From: CAYXWM01 sp964468805
GTDB taxonomy: Bacteria > Bacillota > Clostridia > Lachnospirales > WRBF01
Length of the DNA: 7,574 bases
Reading direction: 5' to 3'
Assembly: GCA_964468805.1 (NCBI GenBank)
Contig: CAYXWM010000087.1
Span: 1 to 7,574, forward strand
Below the pieces are notes generated by a model, which saw only the letters and a program-made list of their open reading frames with translations, did not search any database and was not told the origin of the DNA. The number at the start of each line of letters is the position of its first letter. The stretch's first letter is position 1. The position numbers and the translations under genes are program-made. This document shows positions 5,466 to 7,574 of this stretch, piece by piece.

Positions 5466-6731
5466 GTGGAAAATGCAAACAAAATAACTTTCTTCAATAA
5501 AATAGGACGTATTTTCGGAAACTTAGCTTCCTATTTTAAAATAAGAGAAAGAAAACCATACCCGGAAGCAGGTTATTCAATATTTAAATCCATGCTTGAA
5601 GGCATGGAGAACGAAACTTGCTATCCGAGTCTTTTCCGTGCCGCCGAAATTTGCGATGCTACTTTGGATATCAGCAAAAGGCGTATTTTGCTTATTGAAA
5701 AGATTTCGAAAAAACAGGATATCCTCAGCGAATTGGAATGTTACAACAATTTAACCGACGAAGAAGCCGACAAGCTGAAAAAGTTACTGGAAAGCTACGT
5801 TTCTCTTACCAAAGAAAGAAACGCCTTACGTTATCAGTTGGCGGATTTTGACCGTTCGGTGGAATATATGATTTCCTTGGAGGAAGACGCCAACAAAATC
5901 ATGCCTCAACTGGAAGATGCTGAAAAGAAACAGCGGGTTTTCCGAAACGACATCAGTAGCCTTGAAGGCGAAAAGTCAGCCTTGGAATACGAGCAAACCG
6001 TGTTGAAAAAAGGTTTGGTTTTTATTCAACGTTTGACGGTTGCAATGACTTTGGCTTTTTGTGGAGTTGCTCTGTTTTTGGCATATTCCTATATGATAAA
6101 TCAAGCGGCTATTTTCATTCCCACTTCAATTCTGGTGATTTTACTGATTTTTATTACGGTTTTGATTCATGTGTTTCGCAAACGCATGATATACGAACTG
6201 GATATTAACATAAAAAAACAGAAACGTGCGGTTCAGATTCTTAACCGTAAAAACGTGGTTTTTGCTTATTATACCAACTACTTAAATTACGAATATAAAA
6301 AGTACAAAATCAGCAACGCACATATGTTGAAAAACAATCTGAAAGACTATGCTCATTTTAAACACATTACTTTCAGAATAGATGCCATCAGAGACATACT
6401 TTACGAAACAAACAGACAGATAGAAAAATTCTTGCGAGATTTCGGTATTTCCGACGCAAAATTTACCATAGAGCAATTTGCTCAAACCATTAATATAGAG
6501 GATAAAAAATTCTTTTACGGAAAAACCCAAAACGAATGTGCCGCATTGGAAAGAGAACTGGACGAATTGGATCAACGCCATGCGCAGCTTTGGGAAGAAT
6601 TAATGAAGCTGAACGAACAGGATGCTACTTCCGATAAGTTAATAGACTCTATGATTCAAATTTATTTCTCCCAAGTATCCAGGTTTCTGGCTGATGTTAA
6701 TAAGGGAGAAGACGTGGAAGAAACTTCATAA
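5466..6731 (+). CDS. Uncharacterised coiled-coil protein with a central membrane hairpin (421 residues)
   Basis: I do not recognise the family. The layout is clear: an N-terminal region with basic residues (1-35), a long charged helical stretch with coiled-coil character (about 70-185, rich in Glu/Lys/Leu), two adjacent membrane helices (about 189-210 and 215-237) separated by a very short loop, then a second charged helical region (about 240-390) with further heptad-like segments near 310-325 and 355-385, and an acidic C terminus. Basic residues flank the outer ends of the helix pair (KKGLVFIQR before, HVFRKRM after), so by the positive-inside rule both coiled-coil arms should be cytoplasmic. 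No catalytic motif, nucleotide-binding loop or cysteine cluster is seen. The GTG start is supported by GGGGTGAT (5453-5460). A structural or scaffolding role at the membrane is plausible but is only an inference. A stem-loop and valS follow. Confidence 0.85.
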   Translation: MENANKITFFNKIGRIFGNLASYFKIRERKPYPEAGYSIFKSMLEGMENETCYPSLFRAAEICDATLDISKRRILLIEKISKKQDILSELECYNNLTDEEADKLKKLLESYVSLTKERNALRYQLADFDRSVEYMISLEEDANKIMPQLEDAEKKQRVFRNDISSLEGEKSALEYEQTVLKKGLVFIQRLTVAMTLAFCGVALFLAYSYMINQAAIFIPTSILVILLIFITVLIHVFRKRMIYELDINIKKQKRAVQILNRKNVVFAYYTNYLNYEYKKYKISNAHMLKNNLKDYAHFKHITFRIDAIRDILYETNRQIEKFLRDFGISDAKFTIEQFAQTINIEDKKFFYGKTQNECAALERELDELDQRHAQLWEELMKLNEQDATSDKLIDSMIQIYFSQVSRFLADVNKGEDVEETS

Positions 6732-6745
6732 GTTTTAATATTAAG

Positions 6746-6784
6746 GCGTTTTACCCCGGTTCTACAAGTAACCGGGTAAAACGC
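6746..6784 (+). terminator. Long stem-loop between the coiled-coil gene and valS
   Basis: The arm at 6746-6761 (GCGTTTTACCCCGGTT) pairs with 6770-6784 (AACCGGGTAAAACGC) with one bulged C, giving a stem of about 15 pairs and an eight-base loop. It starts 15 bases after the stop of the coiled-coil gene and ends 24 bases before the valS ATG. The tail (TTATAG) is not a proper U-run, so intrinsic termination would be inefficient. It could serve as a transcript 3'-end or processing stem, or as a modest attenuator before valS. It does not resemble the conserved T-box antiterminator. Confidence 0.5.
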
Positions 6785-6808
6785 TTATAGGGAAGGATAA
6801 AATTTAAC

Positions 6809-7574
6809 ATGAAGGAACTTAACAAAACATACGACCCGTGTATAGTTGAGGACAGAATTTACGCCGATTGGATAGAAAACAACTACTTTCACGCGGAAGC
6901 AGACGAAACCAAAGAACCCTATACCATCGTTATTCCGCCGCCAAACATAACCGGACAATTACACATGGGACATGCCCTTGACAATACCATTCAAGATATA
7001 TTAATACGAACCAAACGTATGCAAGGCTACAATGCTCTTTGGATGCCCGGAACCGACCACGCCAGTATTTCAACGGAAATGAAGATCGTTGAAAAAATGG
7101 CTCAAGAAGGTTTGACCAAGAAAGATATAGGCAGAGAGGCATTTTTGGAACGTGCATGGCAATGGAAAGACGAATACGGCAACAGAATTTTGCAACAGTT
7201 AAAGAAACTTGGCTGTTCATGTGACTGGGAAAGAGAACGCTTTACCTTGGATGAAGGTCTTTCGGAAGCGGTTCTTGAAGTTTTCATCAGACAATACGAC
7301 AAAGGGCATATTTACAGAGGAGAAAAACTGATTAACTGGTGCCCTCATTGCAAAACAACTATTTCCGATGCGGAAGTAAACCACGAGGATTTACAGGGCA
7401 ACTTCTGGCACTTTAAATATCCCATAACCGGCACAAACGAATTTATTGCGTTTGCAACTACCAGACCGGAAACCATGTTGGGTGATACCGCCGTTGCCGT
7501 TAATCCTGAGGACGAACGTTACGCAAAATATGTTGGTAAAACCGTAACCGTGCCCATAGTTAACCGTGAAATTC
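6809..7574 (+). CDS. valS: Valyl-tRNA synthetase, N-terminal 255 residues (runs off the window)
   Basis: ValS charges tRNA-Val with valine in the cytoplasm and edits mischarged threonine. The visible part starts MKELNKTYDPCIVEDRIYAD and shows the class I signature PPPNITGQLHMGHAL, with the HIGH-type motif HMGH at residues 52-55. WMPGTDHAS (78-86) follows, then LINWCPHCKTTISDAEV (174-190) and the start of the CP1 editing domain, ATTRPETMLGDTAVAVNP (216-233). Full-length enzymes are near 880 residues, so about 30 percent is here; the KMSKS loop and anticodon-binding domain lie outside. An AAGGA ribosome binding site (6793-6797) lies 11 bases before the ATG, slightly far. The gene lacks a recognisable T-box leader and may be cotranscribed with the coiled-coil gene upstream. 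Confidence 0.97.
   Translation, partial: MKELNKTYDPCIVEDRIYADWIENNYFHAEADETKEPYTIVIPPPNITGQLHMGHALDNTIQDILIRTKRMQGYNALWMPGTDHASISTEMKIVEKMAQEGLTKKDIGREAFLERAWQWKDEYGNRILQQLKKLGCSCDWERERFTLDEGLSEAVLEVFIRQYDKGHIYRGEKLINWCPHCKTTISDAEVNHEDLQGNFWHFKYPITGTNEFIAFATTRPETMLGDTAVAVNPEDERYAKYVGKTVTVPIVNREI

Noticed and set aside
6282..6581. Minus-strand 99-codon frame
   Set aside because: It is antisense to the 421-residue gene, with no ribosome binding site or recognisable motif.
6930..7302. Two minus-strand frames of 96 and 66 codons
   Set aside because: Both are antisense to valS, which is certain from the PPPNITG and HMGH motifs.
1..7574. CRISPR arrays, tRNA or rRNA genes, insertion sequences, toxin-antitoxin or phage genes
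   Set aside because: I looked for regularly spaced repeats, transposase-like proteins and known motifs and saw none. The inverted repeats present are isolated, and none flanks a mobile gene.

Overview
The window looks like chromosome from a low-GC anaerobic bacterium, probably a Bacillota of the Clostridia/Negativicutes kind. This rests on the clostridial-order rnf operon (C-D-G-E-A), strong GGAGG-type ribosome binding sites and AT-rich spacers. No 16S or other lineage marker is present, so the placement is an inference. I see no rRNA, tRNA, CRISPR array, insertion sequence or transposase.

Left part (1-4071, minus strand): five consecutive rnf genes, transcribed right to left as rnfC, rnfD, rnfG, rnfE, rnfA, with rnfA cut by the window edge. 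Together they encode most of the Rnf ion-translocating ferredoxin:NAD+ oxidoreductase. RnfC is the peripheral NADH/flavin/4Fe-4S subunit, RnfD and RnfG carry covalent FMN, and RnfE and RnfA are membrane subunits. The key residues are visible: two CxxCxxCxxxCP clusters in RnfC, the TTAT and TSAT flavinylation threonines in RnfD and RnfG, and the paired cysteines of RnfE/RnfA. Four genes are tightly coupled, but rnfC and rnfD are separated by 276 bases that hold a candidate promoter and several inverted repeats.

Middle (4072-4907): a long, apparently gene-free divergent spacer. Its rnfC-proximal half is of average composition and contains short open frames that resemble pieces of a decayed gene. 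Its distal half is very AT-rich and contains a three-part set of mutually exclusive hairpins.

Right part (4908-7574, plus strand): a candidate promoter and a 107-residue protein I do not recognise; then a second candidate promoter and a 421-residue protein predicted to be a membrane hairpin flanked by long coiled coils, also unrecognised; then a long stem-loop and the start of valS (valyl-tRNA synthetase, first 255 residues, running off the end). No T-box leader is visible before valS.

The rnf and valS genes are standard housekeeping or energy genes. The least explained content is the two-gene stretch between them (4968-6731) and the structured noncoding gaps. I found no strong evidence that these form a defence or other named system.
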